The notes under the pieces are model-generated. The model worked only from the letters and a program-made list of their open reading frames with translations. It searched no databases and was not told the origin of the DNA. A DNA stretch of 64,000 nucleotides. Source: JBJYKD01 sp049310025 (lineage in GTDB: Bacteria > Bacillota > Thermosediminibacteria > Thermosediminibacterales > Tepidanaerobacteraceae). The DNA is taken from positions 11,718-75,717 of the forward strand of contig NZ_JBJYKD010000012.1 in the NCBI RefSeq assembly GCF_049310025.1. The letters are read 5' to 3'. This document shows positions 1-8,446 of this stretch, one piece after another (position 1 is the stretch's first letter; each line of letters begins with the position of its first letter). Position numbers and translations under genes: made by a program.

Positions 1-840
1 GGCCACATTCCCCTCCATCAATCCGGCGGCTACCACGTCGGGCCTCTCGGTGCGTCTGAACTGGGGGAACGGTGAAAGCCAGTTGTCTTCTATCATCTGC
101 TCAATGTAGCCGCTTTCCAGAACTCCGCTTACATCGATGGTCTCCAGTCTTTTTAATACTTCGTCTACAATGGAAGGCTTTGCGATCCCTTTTATGAACA
201 TGATGCCCACATCGGTGCGGGTATGCCTCCCGAGCTTCACAGTCTTGACTTTTAGATTGGTATCTTTTATCCGGCGCCGTACAAGGGCAATATTCACCCT
301 GTAAGTTTCGGTGAAACCGTCCCTGGGCCCCCGTATTACCGCTTCGGTGGAAGGCTCCTCCACCCCCCTTTTTTCCCAGCCCCGTGTGCTGATTATCAGG
401 GCCTTCTCGAATTTGTCGAGGAAAAGTACCGTATCGCCCGATAGTATGGCCAGGATGACCTCTCCGAAATTGTCTGTCTCCCTCACATCGGCCACCGTGA
501 GGAGGCCTTCTTTAACCATATTAAAAAAATTCTGGCCGAGGGTGTACTCCATGGGCGCCTGACGGGTGAACAGCATGAGAGATTTTAATATTTCTTCCTG
601 CACCAGGTTCTTGTCCGCAAGGCCGTCTATATACATCAGGGCCATCTCGTGCTTTTGCGCCGCCCCCATGTAAAATTCCCTGGTAATAACATCGTCACAA
701 TCATAAAGGTAGTCGTGCACGGTATCCAGGTTTTCTTTAATATTTTTGTTAAGTTTTTTGCTCTTATCAGGCGACATATCCCTCTCGTAGTAAATATCCT
801 TTTTGCGCCCGGAATAAAGCTTTGAAAAGATGCCGCTCAT
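1..840 (-). CDS. Spore germination protein, GerA (GerABKA) family, N-terminal part
   Basis: The first 280 residues are present and the C-terminus lies beyond the left edge. GerA-type subunits sit in the inner membrane of the spore and form germinant receptors with GerB and GerC partners. The visible part is the soluble N-terminal region, with family-typical stretches such as VITREFYMGA, VLFLDKFEKALI and RGPRDGFTETYRVN, a segment in which the family is strongly conserved. The membrane half is not in the window. The start is ATG at 840, after the clear ribosome site GGAGGTGTTTTA. The family call is firm, but the germinant cannot be predicted. The gene marks the organism as an endospore former. 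Confidence 0.88.
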   Translation of the reverse strand, partial: MSGIFSKLYSGRKKDIYYERDMSPDKSKKLNKNIKENLDTVHDYLYDCDDVITREFYMGAAQKHEMALMYIDGLADKNLVQEEILKSLMLFTRQAPMEYTLGQNFFNMVKEGLLTVADVRETDNFGEVILAILSGDTVLFLDKFEKALIISTRGWEKRGVEEPSTEAVIRGPRDGFTETYRVNIALVRRRIKDTNLKVKTVKLGRHTRTDVGIMFIKGIAKPSIVDEVLKRLETIDVSGVLESGYIEQMIEDNWLSPFPQFRRTERPDVVAAGLMEGNVA

Positions 841-927
841 TAAAACACCTCCATTAAGGGGTCTGATGAATGTGCGAGGCGGGAACAAGCGTTAACATTC
901 TAAACTAATACGGGCGGCCCAAAAAAT

Positions 928-1149
928 CTATAACAGGTATTTTAACAGGATATAGGCGGCGATGGACCCGAATATGTATAAAATCCCCAGAACCCGCACG
1001 GCGGCCAGCTGTTTTTTTAAATTTTTGGTCTCAAGGTCCGCACCGTCTATCGCAAGGAGGCAGAGGCCGCTGGCTATAAAAACCGCCAGAGTCGTGTATG
1101 TGGCGGTGTCCTTTATGTAATGTATAATTATATTCAGCGTTTCCGACAT
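928..1149 (-). CDS. Small two-helix membrane protein of unknown function
   Basis: A 73-residue protein with two hydrophobic segments, roughly residues 18-34 and 51-71, joined by a charged loop (ADLETKNLKKQ). The start is ATG at 1149 behind GCGGGAATATCAA. It lies just upstream of, and on the same strand as, the germination gene, 87 bp away, so co-transcription is possible. Small membrane proteins of this kind are common next to germination genes in Clostridia, but I do not recognise a named family and assign no function. Confidence 0.55.
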   Translation of the reverse strand: MSETLNIIIHYIKDTATYTTLAVFIASGLCLLAIDGADLETKNLKKQLAAVRVLGILYIFGSIAAYILLKYLL

Positions 1150-1460
1150 TTGATATTCCCGCCATTTCTTTTTTTATCTCATCTTATTTTTTACCGCATC
1201 ACCGGTTTTTATGAGTGTTTTAAAAGGGGGAAAATCCAGCTTGAATTATGCGTTGTTTTTGTTTTATACTTAAATAAAGTAAGAGCGGCAATGGCATCAC
1301 TTTATGGTGCCTCCGGCAGTCACATGCCGCATTTACTGATTTCGTGCATCAAATTAAGGATTTTAATGAAAAGGCAGGTGAAATCCGGTAAGGGTTTACA
1401 ATTTCGGCCCTTCGAATGGGGTTTCTGACATGCTGACAAAACCCGGCATACCGGCAGTTT
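1150..1460. other. Intergenic region with a possible promoter for the ACT/UPF0210 pair
   Basis: About 310 bp between divergent genes. A candidate plus-strand promoter has -35 TTGAAT at 1241-1246 and -10 TATACT at 1265-1270, 18 bp apart. That would leave a leader of about 185 nt before the ACT gene. I see no riboswitch consensus in the leader. The reading frame that crosses this region has no ribosome site and no recognisable protein. Confidence 0.35.
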
Positions 1461-1910
1461 ATGGAGATACTGGTGACGCTTGACACCATAAAAAACCGCG
1501 AGGAGGAAAAGGTTTTACGGTTCCCCCCAGATACCCTTGTGACAAGAGAGGCCAGAATCTACGCCGCAAAAAAAGGCATGGAGATCTACGTCGGCGACGA
1601 AAAACTGGCGGAGCCGTCCTTATTGAACGGCAAACCCGGCCCCAGGGCGGTCATTTCGGTGGTTGGCGAGGACAGGGTTGGCATTATCGCGGGCATTTCC
1701 GACGTGCTGGCCGATAACAATGTGAATATCCTGGACATAACCCAGGCCGCCATCGAGGGGTTGTTTACCATGATAATGGTGGTGGACATAGCCAAGTGCG
1801 TGGTCAGTTTTGAAGAGCTGAAGGCCATGCTCTCAAGGCGCGGTGAAGAGCTGGCCGTAAGGGTCGACGCCCAGAGGGAAGAAGTCTTTCATTTCATGCA
1901 CAGGATATGA
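1461..1910 (+). CDS. ACT-domain regulatory protein (UPF0237 type) with an extra N-terminal segment
   Basis: Residues about 60-149 are a UPF0237-type ACT domain (AVISVVGEDRVGIIAGIS, then NNVNILDITQ), which normally starts the protein. Here about 60 residues precede it, containing PPDTLVTREARIYAAKKGME. That segment resembles the short motif (TPxArdxAxxxgI) seen in EutQ-like and corrinoid-related proteins, so this may be a small fusion. ACT domains bind amino acids or similar ligands. The next gene is the UPF0210 protein, the usual partner of this family, so the two probably work together. The ATG at 1461 has no good ribosome site. A GTG at 1473, six bases after GGAG, is a credible alternative start. 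The partner's biochemical role is unknown. Confidence 0.8.
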   Translation: MEILVTLDTIKNREEEKVLRFPPDTLVTREARIYAAKKGMEIYVGDEKLAEPSLLNGKPGPRAVISVVGEDRVGIIAGISDVLADNNVNILDITQAAIEGLFTMIMVVDIAKCVVSFEELKAMLSRRGEELAVRVDAQREEVFHFMHRI

Positions 1911-2006
1911 GGCAGGGACAACACCCTAATCCTTACGTTCGAGTTGTTGTTCCATGTTTGATGCTGCCTTAACAGGCAAACTCTTTCTTATCGAGGAGGA
2001 TCATAA

Positions 2007-3371
2007 TTGAATTTCACTCGAGATGAGATTATTGAGACCATACGCATGGTCCAGGCGGAAAACCTGGATATAAGGACCATAACTCTGGGCGTAAGCCTCA
2101 GGGATTGCGCCGCCGAAAGCTCTGCTGAAGTGGCGGAGCGTGTCTATGAAAAGTTGATTTCGGTTGGAAAAGAACTGGTACCGGTGGCCCGGGAACTGGA
2201 AGGCGAATTCGGCATCCCCATTATAAACAAGAGAATCTCCGTGACGCCCATTGCACTGGTGGCGGAAAGCTGCAGGGAAAGCGACTACGTCCCCATCGCC
2301 CGGGCCATGGATGAGGCCGGCCGGGAGCTGGGCATTGATTTTATCGGAGGTTTTTCCGCCCTGGTGCAGAAGGGATTTACCCGGGGGGACATAAATCTCC
2401 TGAATTCCATCCCCGAAGCCCTCGCCGTCACCGAAAGGGTGTGTTCTTCGGTAAACGCTGCCACCAGCAGGGCTGGCATAAACATGGACGCCGTGAGGGC
2501 CATGGGCCGTATCATCAAAGAAACCGCAAATCTCACCGCCGATCGGGACGGTATCGGCTGCGCCAAACTGGTGGTATTCGCCAATGCACCTGAGGACAAC
2601 CCTTTCATGGCAGGTGCCTTTCACGGGCCCGGCGAACCGGAAACCACCGTGAACGTGGGCATCAGCGGCCCCGGAGTGGTAAATACTGCGGTAAGGCGTC
2701 TGCCCAAAGAAGCGGATTTCGGGGAAGTGGCCGAAGCCGTAAAGCGCACGGCTTTTAAGATCACCCGGGCCGGCGAGCTTATAGGTAGGGAGGCCGCCAG
2801 GCGGCTGGGGGTGCCTTTTGGAATTATTGACCTCTCTCTTGCCCCGACCCCGGCGGTGGGCGACAGCATTGCAAACATACTCGAAGCCATGGGCCTTGAG
2901 CGCTGCGGGGCCCCCGGCACCACCGCCGCGCTGGCCCTTTTGAATGACGCAGTAAAAAAGGGCGGAGCCATGGCCACTTCGTATGTGGGCGGGCTTTCCG
3001 GCGCCTTTATTCCCGTAAGCGAAGACGCCGGCATGATAAGAGCGGCCTCCGAAGGCGCCCTTTCCCTGGAAAAGCTTGAGGCAATGACCTGTGTGTGTTC
3101 CGTCGGTCTTGACATGATTGCCATCCCGGGGGATACCCCCGCCGAGACCATATCCGCCATTATCGCCGACGAGATGGCACTGGGGGTAATAAACAAAAAG
3201 ACCACCGCGGTCAGGATAATACCGGCTCCGGGCAAGAAGGCCGGCGATTTCGTGGAATTCGGCGGCCTTTTGGGGAGAGCGCCGGTGATGCCGGTAAAGG
3301 GCTTCGATTGTTCGACATTTGTAAAGAGGGGCGGCCAGATCCCGCCCCCGATTCAAAGCCTGACAAACTGA
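2007..3371 (+). CDS. UPF0210 / DUF711 (PFL-like) family protein
   Basis: A 454-residue protein of the UPF0210 family, which occurs next to UPF0237 ACT proteins in many Firmicutes and some archaea. Typical features are the opening with TIRMVQAENLDIRTITLGVS, glycine-rich blocks such as INMDAVRAMG and GISGPGVV, and PAPGKKAGDFVEFGGLLG near the end. The start is TTG at 2007, seven bases after the strong site GAGGAGGAT. It lies 96 bp after the ACT gene on the same strand, so it is probably co-transcribed. It is thought to be a soluble protein with a glycyl-radical-enzyme-like fold, but the reaction is not established. The length is normal for the family. Confidence 0.88.
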   Translation: MNFTRDEIIETIRMVQAENLDIRTITLGVSLRDCAAESSAEVAERVYEKLISVGKELVPVARELEGEFGIPIINKRISVTPIALVAESCRESDYVPIARAMDEAGRELGIDFIGGFSALVQKGFTRGDINLLNSIPEALAVTERVCSSVNAATSRAGINMDAVRAMGRIIKETANLTADRDGIGCAKLVVFANAPEDNPFMAGAFHGPGEPETTVNVGISGPGVVNTAVRRLPKEADFGEVAEAVKRTAFKITRAGELIGREAARRLGVPFGIIDLSLAPTPAVGDSIANILEAMGLERCGAPGTTAALALLNDAVKKGGAMATSYVGGLSGAFIPVSEDAGMIRAASEGALSLEKLEAMTCVCSVGLDMIAIPGDTPAETISAIIADEMALGVINKKTTAVRIIPAPGKKAGDFVEFGGLLGRAPVMPVKGFDCSTFVKRGGQIPPPIQSLTN

Positions 3372-3401
3372 GGACCTCACTCCAGTGCGGAGTGAGGTCC
3401 T
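3371..3401. terminator. Inverted repeat, probable terminator
   Basis: A perfect 13-bp stem (3371-3383 with 3389-3401) and a five-base loop begin at the stop codon of the UPF0210 gene. No real T-tract follows, so it may be a weak terminator or a shared barrier between convergent genes. Confidence 0.6.
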
Positions 3402-3454
3402 TGTCCTGTCGATAAAATTGCGGCTTTCCGGTAAATTTCCGGCTGATCCAAAAT

Positions 3455-3997
3455 CTAACCAATTGGGTAACCGTTTAAAAAATTTTCAGTTTTATTTTTG
3501 CTAAATTCCTGATAGTATTGAGCCACTTTTTTGATATATTCCCGGGTTTCCGGAAAAGGCGGTATCCCTTTATATTTTTCCACATTGGCCGGGCCAGCGT
3601 TATATGCCGCCAGAGCCAGTGAAACGTCGTCGCCGAAAGCATCAAGCATTTTTTTCAGGTAAGCTGTTCCACCCATAATATTCTGGCCGGGATTCAAAGG
3701 GTCAATCCCCATTTCCCGGGCGGTTTCCGGCATAAGCTGCATCAACCCCATTGCGCCCGCCCTGGAAACCGCGTCGGGTTTAAAACCGGATTCGGCTTTT
3801 ATCACCGCTTTTATAAGGTTGGGGTCCACGCCGTAAATTGATGAGGCCTGAGCCACGTATTTTTCAATATCCGTATCCTTTGCGGCACCTTCAAGCACCG
3901 CCTTAAAATCATTATTCGGAGGATAGGTTTGATTCACTCCGAACAGGGATTTTATTTGGGAAATCCTTGCAAGTATCTCATTTAAACCTTCAAGCAT
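3455..3997 (-). CDS. Small lytic transglycosylase (SLT / lysozyme-like domain)
   Basis: A peptidoglycan-cleaving lytic transglycosylase of about 180 residues. The SLT domain fills the C-terminal two thirds. It has the catalytic glutamate in IKAVIKAESGFKPDAVS, then GAMGLMQLMPETA and the ALAAYNAGPANVEKY motif. No signal peptide or membrane anchor is visible at the N-terminus, which is a short helical stretch. Export would therefore need another route, or the real start may differ. Of the clustered starts, ATG at 3997 is the best spaced from GGGTGA; GTG at 4006 and ATG at 4000 are alternatives. The gene stands alone and converges on the UPF0210 gene. Confidence 0.88.
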   Translation of the reverse strand: MLEGLNEILARISQIKSLFGVNQTYPPNNDFKAVLEGAAKDTDIEKYVAQASSIYGVDPNLIKAVIKAESGFKPDAVSRAGAMGLMQLMPETAREMGIDPLNPGQNIMGGTAYLKKMLDAFGDDVSLALAAYNAGPANVEKYKGIPPFPETREYIKKVAQYYQEFSKNKTENFLNGYPIG

Positions 3998-4131
3998 CAT
4001 AATCACCCAAAAAAATTATACCATTTACAATGGTGAACAGGCAAACTAAAATTATCAAAACCCAGCGCAGACCGGGGCTTTCCAATTCGCATCCGCCGAG
4101 ACGTCGCTGCAGGTGTCATCCAATTTGCCTC

Positions 4132-4160
4132 TTGCTTTTATTGTAGAACCATGATAGAAT
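4132..4160 (+). promoter_or_regulatory. Promoter for the T-box/aminotransferase unit
   Basis: -35 TTGCTT (4132-4137) and -10 TAGAAT (4155-4160) are separated by 17 bp, placing the start of transcription just before the T-box leader. Confidence 0.6.
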
Positions 4161-4174
4161 TATAAGAAAAAAAT

Positions 4175-4398
4175 AACAAAGGCGATGACGGAGAAGAAGA
4201 GATCCTAAAGCCTCACAGAGAGCCGGGGAAGGTGAAAGCCGGCAGGTGGAAGATCTCGGGCCGCTCCCAAGCTGCGGGCTGAATTAAGAGTAAGCCTTGC
4301 CGGATATACCGTTATAAAAATGAGGTGGAGCTTTTGCTCAACCAGGGTGGTACCGCGAGAAAACCTCGTCCCTCATGGGGGCGGGGTTTTTTGATACC
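4175..4398 (+). promoter_or_regulatory. T-box leader (riboswitch) upstream of an aminotransferase
   Basis: A T-box RNA senses uncharged tRNA and controls termination. The canonical T-box AGGGTGGTACCGCG is at 4344-4357. It is followed by a GC-rich terminator stem (about 4364-4392) and a T-run. The upstream part (about 4180-4290) has stem-I features: GAGATC at 4199-4204 pairs with GATCTC at 4252-4257, with AGAGAGCC and GGTGAAAGCC between. If the specifier is the triplet before G-CTCC it reads GCC (alanine), but this alignment by eye is uncertain. The leader class itself is secure. Confidence 0.88.
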
Positions 4399-4463
4399 GG
4401 TAAAGGCGCCGCGGTATTGTTGATTTCAAGCGGTGCGCCCCGGGTATTGGCAAAAGCTCAATT

Positions 4464-4509
4464 AGGGTGGTACCGCGGGATCCGTCCCTTTTTTGGGGAC
4501 GGATTTTTT
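4464..4509 (+). promoter_or_regulatory. Second T-box antiterminator/terminator module without its own stem I
   Basis: A second exact copy of AGGGTGGTACCGCG lies at 4464-4477, 120 bp after the first. It is followed by a perfect terminator hairpin (TCCGTCCC 4481-4488 with GGGGACGGA 4495-4503) and a T-run. The 66 bases between the modules are too short for a full stem I-III. This is either a serial terminator read by the same leader or the remnant of a second T-box. Confidence 0.8.
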
Positions 4510-4584
4510 ATTCAGGCGCAGCGCTGCCGCTCCGCTGCTGCTTTTGCAAACCGTTTATCACTTTTTGCAAGGGAGGCCTTGTTT

Positions 4585-5760
4585 ATGAAAATATCCAGTG
4601 TCGTTCAGAACATAAAAGCTTCGGGCATCCGGCGTTTTTTCGACCTGGCGGAAAGCGACCCCGATGTTATTTCCCTGGGGGTGGGGGAACCGGATTTCGT
4701 CACTCCGCAGAGCATACTGAAGGCGGCGGAAAGGAGTCTTTACGGCGGTTTTACCCACTACACTTCCAACGACGGCATGCTCACCCTCCGGCAGAAGATT
4801 TCGGATTATTTAAAGAAAAAATTCGGCCTGGTCTATAACCCTGAAGGGGAGATTATCGTCACCGTAGGCGCCAGCGAGGCTGTGGACATCGCTCTCACCA
4901 CGCTTCTGTCACCGGGCGACGAGGTGCTGATTCCGGAGCCCTGCTTCGTGTCCTACACCCCGTGCGCTTCGCTGTGCGGAGCCAGGCCGGTTGCCGTGCC
5001 CACGAGCCCCGAAAACGGTTTTAAGGTGACGGCTCAGGAGCTGGAGAAGCGCGTTTCCGCCAGAACCCGGGCTTTAATAATCTCCTATCCCAACAACCCC
5101 ACCGGCGCGGTAATGAACCGGCAGGAACTTGCACATATAGCCGATTTTGTTAAAAAATACGACCTGGCGGTGGTATCCGATGAGGTGTATGCGGAACTCA
5201 CCTACGAACGGAGACACGCAAGTATAGCTGCATTGCCCGGAATGAAAGAACGCACCTTTTTAATAGGCGGTTTTTCCAAGGCCTTTGCCATGACGGGGTG
5301 GCGCATAGGCTACCTGTGCGGACCGCATGATGCAGTGCAGGCAGCCCGAAAGGTGCATCAATACCGCGTCATGTGCCCCCCCACCATAAGCCAGATCGCC
5401 GCGATAGAAGCATTAAGCACCGCCGAACTGGAAGTCAGGCGCATGAGGGAGGAGTACGACCGTAGAAGAAAAGAAATCACACGGGGCATGAAGAGCCTCG
5501 GCCTTGAGGTTGCCGAACCCGGAGGGGCGTTCTACATCTTTCCGTCCATCAGGAATACCGGGCTTTCCAGCGAGGAATTTGCCGAAAAACTGCTGCTTTC
5601 CGCCAAAGTGGCTGTGGTGCCGGGCAATGCCTTCGGCCTGAGCGGAGAAGGCCACATCCGGTGCTCTTACGCCACTTCCATGGAAAACATTCACGAAGCC
5701 CTCAATCGCATGGAGGCCTTTTTAAAGCATAAGGAGTCACAAATAATTTCTTTCGGGTGA
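4585..5760 (+). CDS. PLP-dependent aminotransferase, class I/II
   Basis: A 391-residue fold-type I aminotransferase. Pyridoxal phosphate would bind the lysine in GGFSKAFAMTGWRIGY. Other family marks are ISLGVGEPDF near the start, NNPTGAV, the aspartate in VVSDEVYAEL and the C-terminal arginine in HIRCSYATS. Such enzymes move amino groups between aspartate, aromatic amino acids or alanine and 2-oxo acids. The exact substrate is not clear from sequence. The start is ATG at 4585 after GGGAGG; an in-frame extension back to 4375 runs through the T-box terminators and is not real. Control by uncharged tRNA, through the leader, indicates a role in making the matching amino acid. Confidence 0.92.
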   Translation: MKISSVVQNIKASGIRRFFDLAESDPDVISLGVGEPDFVTPQSILKAAERSLYGGFTHYTSNDGMLTLRQKISDYLKKKFGLVYNPEGEIIVTVGASEAVDIALTTLLSPGDEVLIPEPCFVSYTPCASLCGARPVAVPTSPENGFKVTAQELEKRVSARTRALIISYPNNPTGAVMNRQELAHIADFVKKYDLAVVSDEVYAELTYERRHASIAALPGMKERTFLIGGFSKAFAMTGWRIGYLCGPHDAVQAARKVHQYRVMCPPTISQIAAIEALSTAELEVRRMREEYDRRRKEITRGMKSLGLEVAEPGGAFYIFPSIRNTGLSSEEFAEKLLLSAKVAVVPGNAFGLSGEGHIRCSYATSMENIHEALNRMEAFLKHKESQIISFG

Positions 5761-5884
5761 AAACCTCTTCCGTCAATCTCCAGGGTGCCGAAAGGCGACC
5801 GGATTTTTTCCGCTGCTTTTTCCCGAGGCTTCCATGCATCCATCCGTCAAATCGTGCCCTCCGGACATAAGCCCCCCCATTCCC

Positions 5885-6616
5885 TCACTTTTTGCCCACG
5901 GTCGCCATGTAAATCACAAACAGTTCCTCGCCGTCCAGGCCGAGGATGCTGTTCATGTCGTCATCCGAAAAAGCGGCAAGGGCGCAAACCCCGCAATCTA
6001 TGGCCTGGGCGCTTAAGTAAAGGTTCTGGCAGACATGGCCGGCATCCAGAAACATGTACCTGTAGCCCCTTTCCCCATAGCGCCAGGTCATTCTGCGGGT
6101 GACGGCCACCCATATAAAGGTCGCGGCGGAGGCTTTGACAAACTCCTGCCCCCTGCAGGCTCTTGTGACTTCGTCGGCCATGCCGGGAGAAATATTTTCT
6201 TCCACCAGCCTGTGTCCGATGGCCACATACCTGTAAAGGCCGGGCCTCAGGCCGGTCACATTGTTCGCCAGAATACAGGTCTCAAAGGCGTGCCTGGCTC
6301 CCGCCGACGGCACCGTCCTTGCCGTCGAGGGGCGCGAGGAAACCCTTTTGACCCCCTGGGTGCACCAGAGCAGAAAAGATAATTCCTCCATGGTCAGAGG
6401 CCTTTCCGAGTATTTTCGCACACTCCGGCGGTTTTCTATGGTTTCCCGCAGGTTGACGGTGACGTCAAATTGCTTGGGGTCCGGCAAATCAATAATCCTT
6501 TTTGTCTTGTCATACTCCAGTTCCAGAGGCGGCTGGGGGAGGCCCTTCTCTTCATCCGTCTGACCCAGGTACTGAAATTTTGTCATTTTAACAAAATCCC
6601 TGCCAATCCCGTTCAT
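5885..6616 (-). CDS. SagB/ThcOx-type nitroreductase-family oxidoreductase
   Basis: A 243-residue FMN-dependent oxidoreductase of the SagB/ThcOx branch of the nitroreductase family. It carries the family start of the domain (NRRSVRKYSERPLTMEELS), then PSAGARHAFE, YRYMFLDAGHVCQNLYL and a terminal FVIYMATVGKK. SagB enzymes oxidise azolines in peptide toxins, but most stand-alone family members are uncharacterised. No cyclodehydratase or precursor peptide gene is nearby, so azole formation is not supported here. The start is ATG at 6616 after AAGGGAG. It converges on the aminotransferase and has no evident operon partner. Confidence 0.85.
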   Translation of the reverse strand: MNGIGRDFVKMTKFQYLGQTDEEKGLPQPPLELEYDKTKRIIDLPDPKQFDVTVNLRETIENRRSVRKYSERPLTMEELSFLLWCTQGVKRVSSRPSTARTVPSAGARHAFETCILANNVTGLRPGLYRYVAIGHRLVEENISPGMADEVTRACRGQEFVKASAATFIWVAVTRRMTWRYGERGYRYMFLDAGHVCQNLYLSAQAIDCGVCALAAFSDDDMNSILGLDGEELFVIYMATVGKK

Positions 6617-6796
6617 AAGATTATCGCTCCCTTTCTTTTTTCTTCATCTTCTATTTTTGAACAAAATCCACGGCGCCGCTTACGAAAAATCTTTGAGCCG
6701 GCAAACTCAAAAGCCTTTAAGAGCCATGTTTTCTTTTATCTTTATTTTCCAGGAGGGGGCTTTAGAATAAACCGAGTCCCCGGTAAGATTCCCTCG

Positions 6797-8341
6797 CTAG
6801 TAGTTAAATATCCTGTCCCGGAAATCTTTCTTCAGGTCCGACTGGAGGTAGGTTATAAACCTGTTGAGAAAGGCCGCGGCTTCGGCCTTTGTCATAATGT
6901 CCCGGGGCCTGAAAAAGCCCGCCGAATCGCCCCTGGCCAGGCCGATTTCACGGGCCACATAAACGGCGTCTTTGGCCCATCCGGGGATGTCCCCGTCGTC
7001 CCTGAAACCGGTGGAATACGGGGGGTTGGGCGCCAGCCGTTCAAGGCCCAGAGCCCTTACGATGATGGTTACCGCCTGGGCACGGGTCAGGTTCTGCTCC
7101 GGACCGAACTTCCGGGGGCCAACCCCCTGCATCACCCCTGTGGATTCCAGATATCTTACATAATCCCCATCGTTTCCGGAATCTTTAACGTCGTCGAACT
7201 GCAAAGGTTCTGCGGAAGTGGTTTTCTTTTTCGAGGTGCCCAGATTGCTCCTAACTTCATCCAGCCTCTTGCCGCGGCTGACTATGTCCGTCAGCTCAGC
7301 CACACCCCTGGCAAAAATCAGCCGGTTTGCGGGCGTTTGCGGTCCGAAATACTGGCCGGAAGGCGCCATTATCCCCAGGCTGAGCAGTTTTTCTATATCC
7401 TGCTGTGCCCAGTGGCCGGATATGTCCATGATCTTCGGTATATAAGTCCTTTTCTGGGTGGGGACGGTTTTTAGTGTCATACTTATCTCATCTTTGGTGT
7501 AACGGCCTTTCAGCGGGAGCCCGTCTTCGTCGAACCTTGGGAGGCTGTAGCTGCACCTGGCCGCCATTTCATCCTGAACGGTCTCAAGATAGCCTCCCTG
7601 AAAGCTCATCTGAGCCGGTTCGTTGGGTACGTACGCCAGGTCCCTAGTCCTGTTAAAAGATTCCACTATCTGCACGCCGCCGGTCCATCCTGCGTCATAG
7701 ACTTTTCCCGCCACGGTGGATTCCCTCTGCGCGGTTATTACGTAATCCATGGTCCTGGTCTCGGTGGCTCCCCAGGCGTGTTCATACCCCACTCCAGACC
7801 CGCTTATGTCTACCGTAACCGTACCTTCGGCTCTGTTTATTGTGTAGACCTTCTTGCCTCTCACGTTCATGGAATAAAAGTCCACCGCCGGCGCCATATC
7901 GGTCACCGTAGATGAATACAGCTCGTATTTATCCAGAACGTACCTGTCGGTGCGGTTGTCTGATCTTTTTACACTGATGTTCTCGCTGAAACGCGATATC
8001 CGGGAGACCTCAATGACCTGCCTTTTGTCGCTGTCCTGTTCCATGCTCACTTCAAAGGTCAACTGCCTTTTCAGTACAATTTTTTTGTCTTCGCTTTCCA
8101 GGGATAAATTCAACTGGTCCTGCCTTTTGCCGTTCCGCATGGTTCCGGGCTTTACTTTTATTTCGCCTTTTAAGACAACGGGTTTGCCTGTCAGTACAAA
8201 AAGTTCCATATACTCCATTTCGTTGCTAATCCCGCCCTCAAACCCCGGCAGCTGCTGAGCCGTGGCCGGGGGTAAAAATGGTTGAAACATGGACAGGATA
8301 TATATAATCGCCGCTGAACATATCAAAAACTTTCGCAGCAC
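6797..8341 (-). CDS. Secreted S-layer-homology (SLH) protein, 514 residues
   Basis: A cell-surface protein with an N-terminal signal peptide (about residues 1-28, ending near PATAQQ). It has a unique middle region of about 260 residues and three C-terminal SLH units at roughly 296-345, 375-430 and 445-500. Key SLH marks are ISGHWAQQDIEKL, FGPEQNLTRAQAVTIIVRAL and FRPRDIMTKAEAAAFLNRF. SLH domains tether proteins to pyruvylated wall polymers. The start is probably GTG at 8341. It is the last of three co-oriented surface-protein genes. The middle region is not a domain I recognise. Confidence 0.9.
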   Translation of the reverse strand: MLRKFLICSAAIIYILSMFQPFLPPATAQQLPGFEGGISNEMEYMELFVLTGKPVVLKGEIKVKPGTMRNGKRQDQLNLSLESEDKKIVLKRQLTFEVSMEQDSDKRQVIEVSRISRFSENISVKRSDNRTDRYVLDKYELYSSTVTDMAPAVDFYSMNVRGKKVYTINRAEGTVTVDISGSGVGYEHAWGATETRTMDYVITAQRESTVAGKVYDAGWTGGVQIVESFNRTRDLAYVPNEPAQMSFQGGYLETVQDEMAARCSYSLPRFDEDGLPLKGRYTKDEISMTLKTVPTQKRTYIPKIMDISGHWAQQDIEKLLSLGIMAPSGQYFGPQTPANRLIFARGVAELTDIVSRGKRLDEVRSNLGTSKKKTTSAEPLQFDDVKDSGNDGDYVRYLESTGVMQGVGPRKFGPEQNLTRAQAVTIIVRALGLERLAPNPPYSTGFRDDGDIPGWAKDAVYVAREIGLARGDSAGFFRPRDIMTKAEAAAFLNRFITYLQSDLKKDFRDRIFNY

Positions 8342-8446
8342 ATCATCACATCCCAGTTGTTTTCTTTATCGGCAAAGCGTACCGGACACGGCCCGCCTTT
8401 GTTTGTTAATTAATTTCAGCGATGTGCCGGGCCGTGAAAACCGTAA

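Noticed and set aside
1120..1428. 102-residue reading frame across the 1.15-1.46 kb gap
   Set aside because: No ribosome site, odd composition, overlaps the small membrane gene; not supported.
2001..3380. 459-residue reading frame antisense to the UPF0210 gene
   Set aside because: Mirror of a high-GC coding gene; no ribosome site, signal or family resemblance.
4375..4584. Upstream extension of the aminotransferase frame
   Set aside because: It reads through both T-box terminators; ATG 4585 has a proper ribosome site.
5885..6616. Azole-forming peptide toxin cluster
   Set aside because: SagB-like gene alone, without SagC/D homologues or a precursor peptide.
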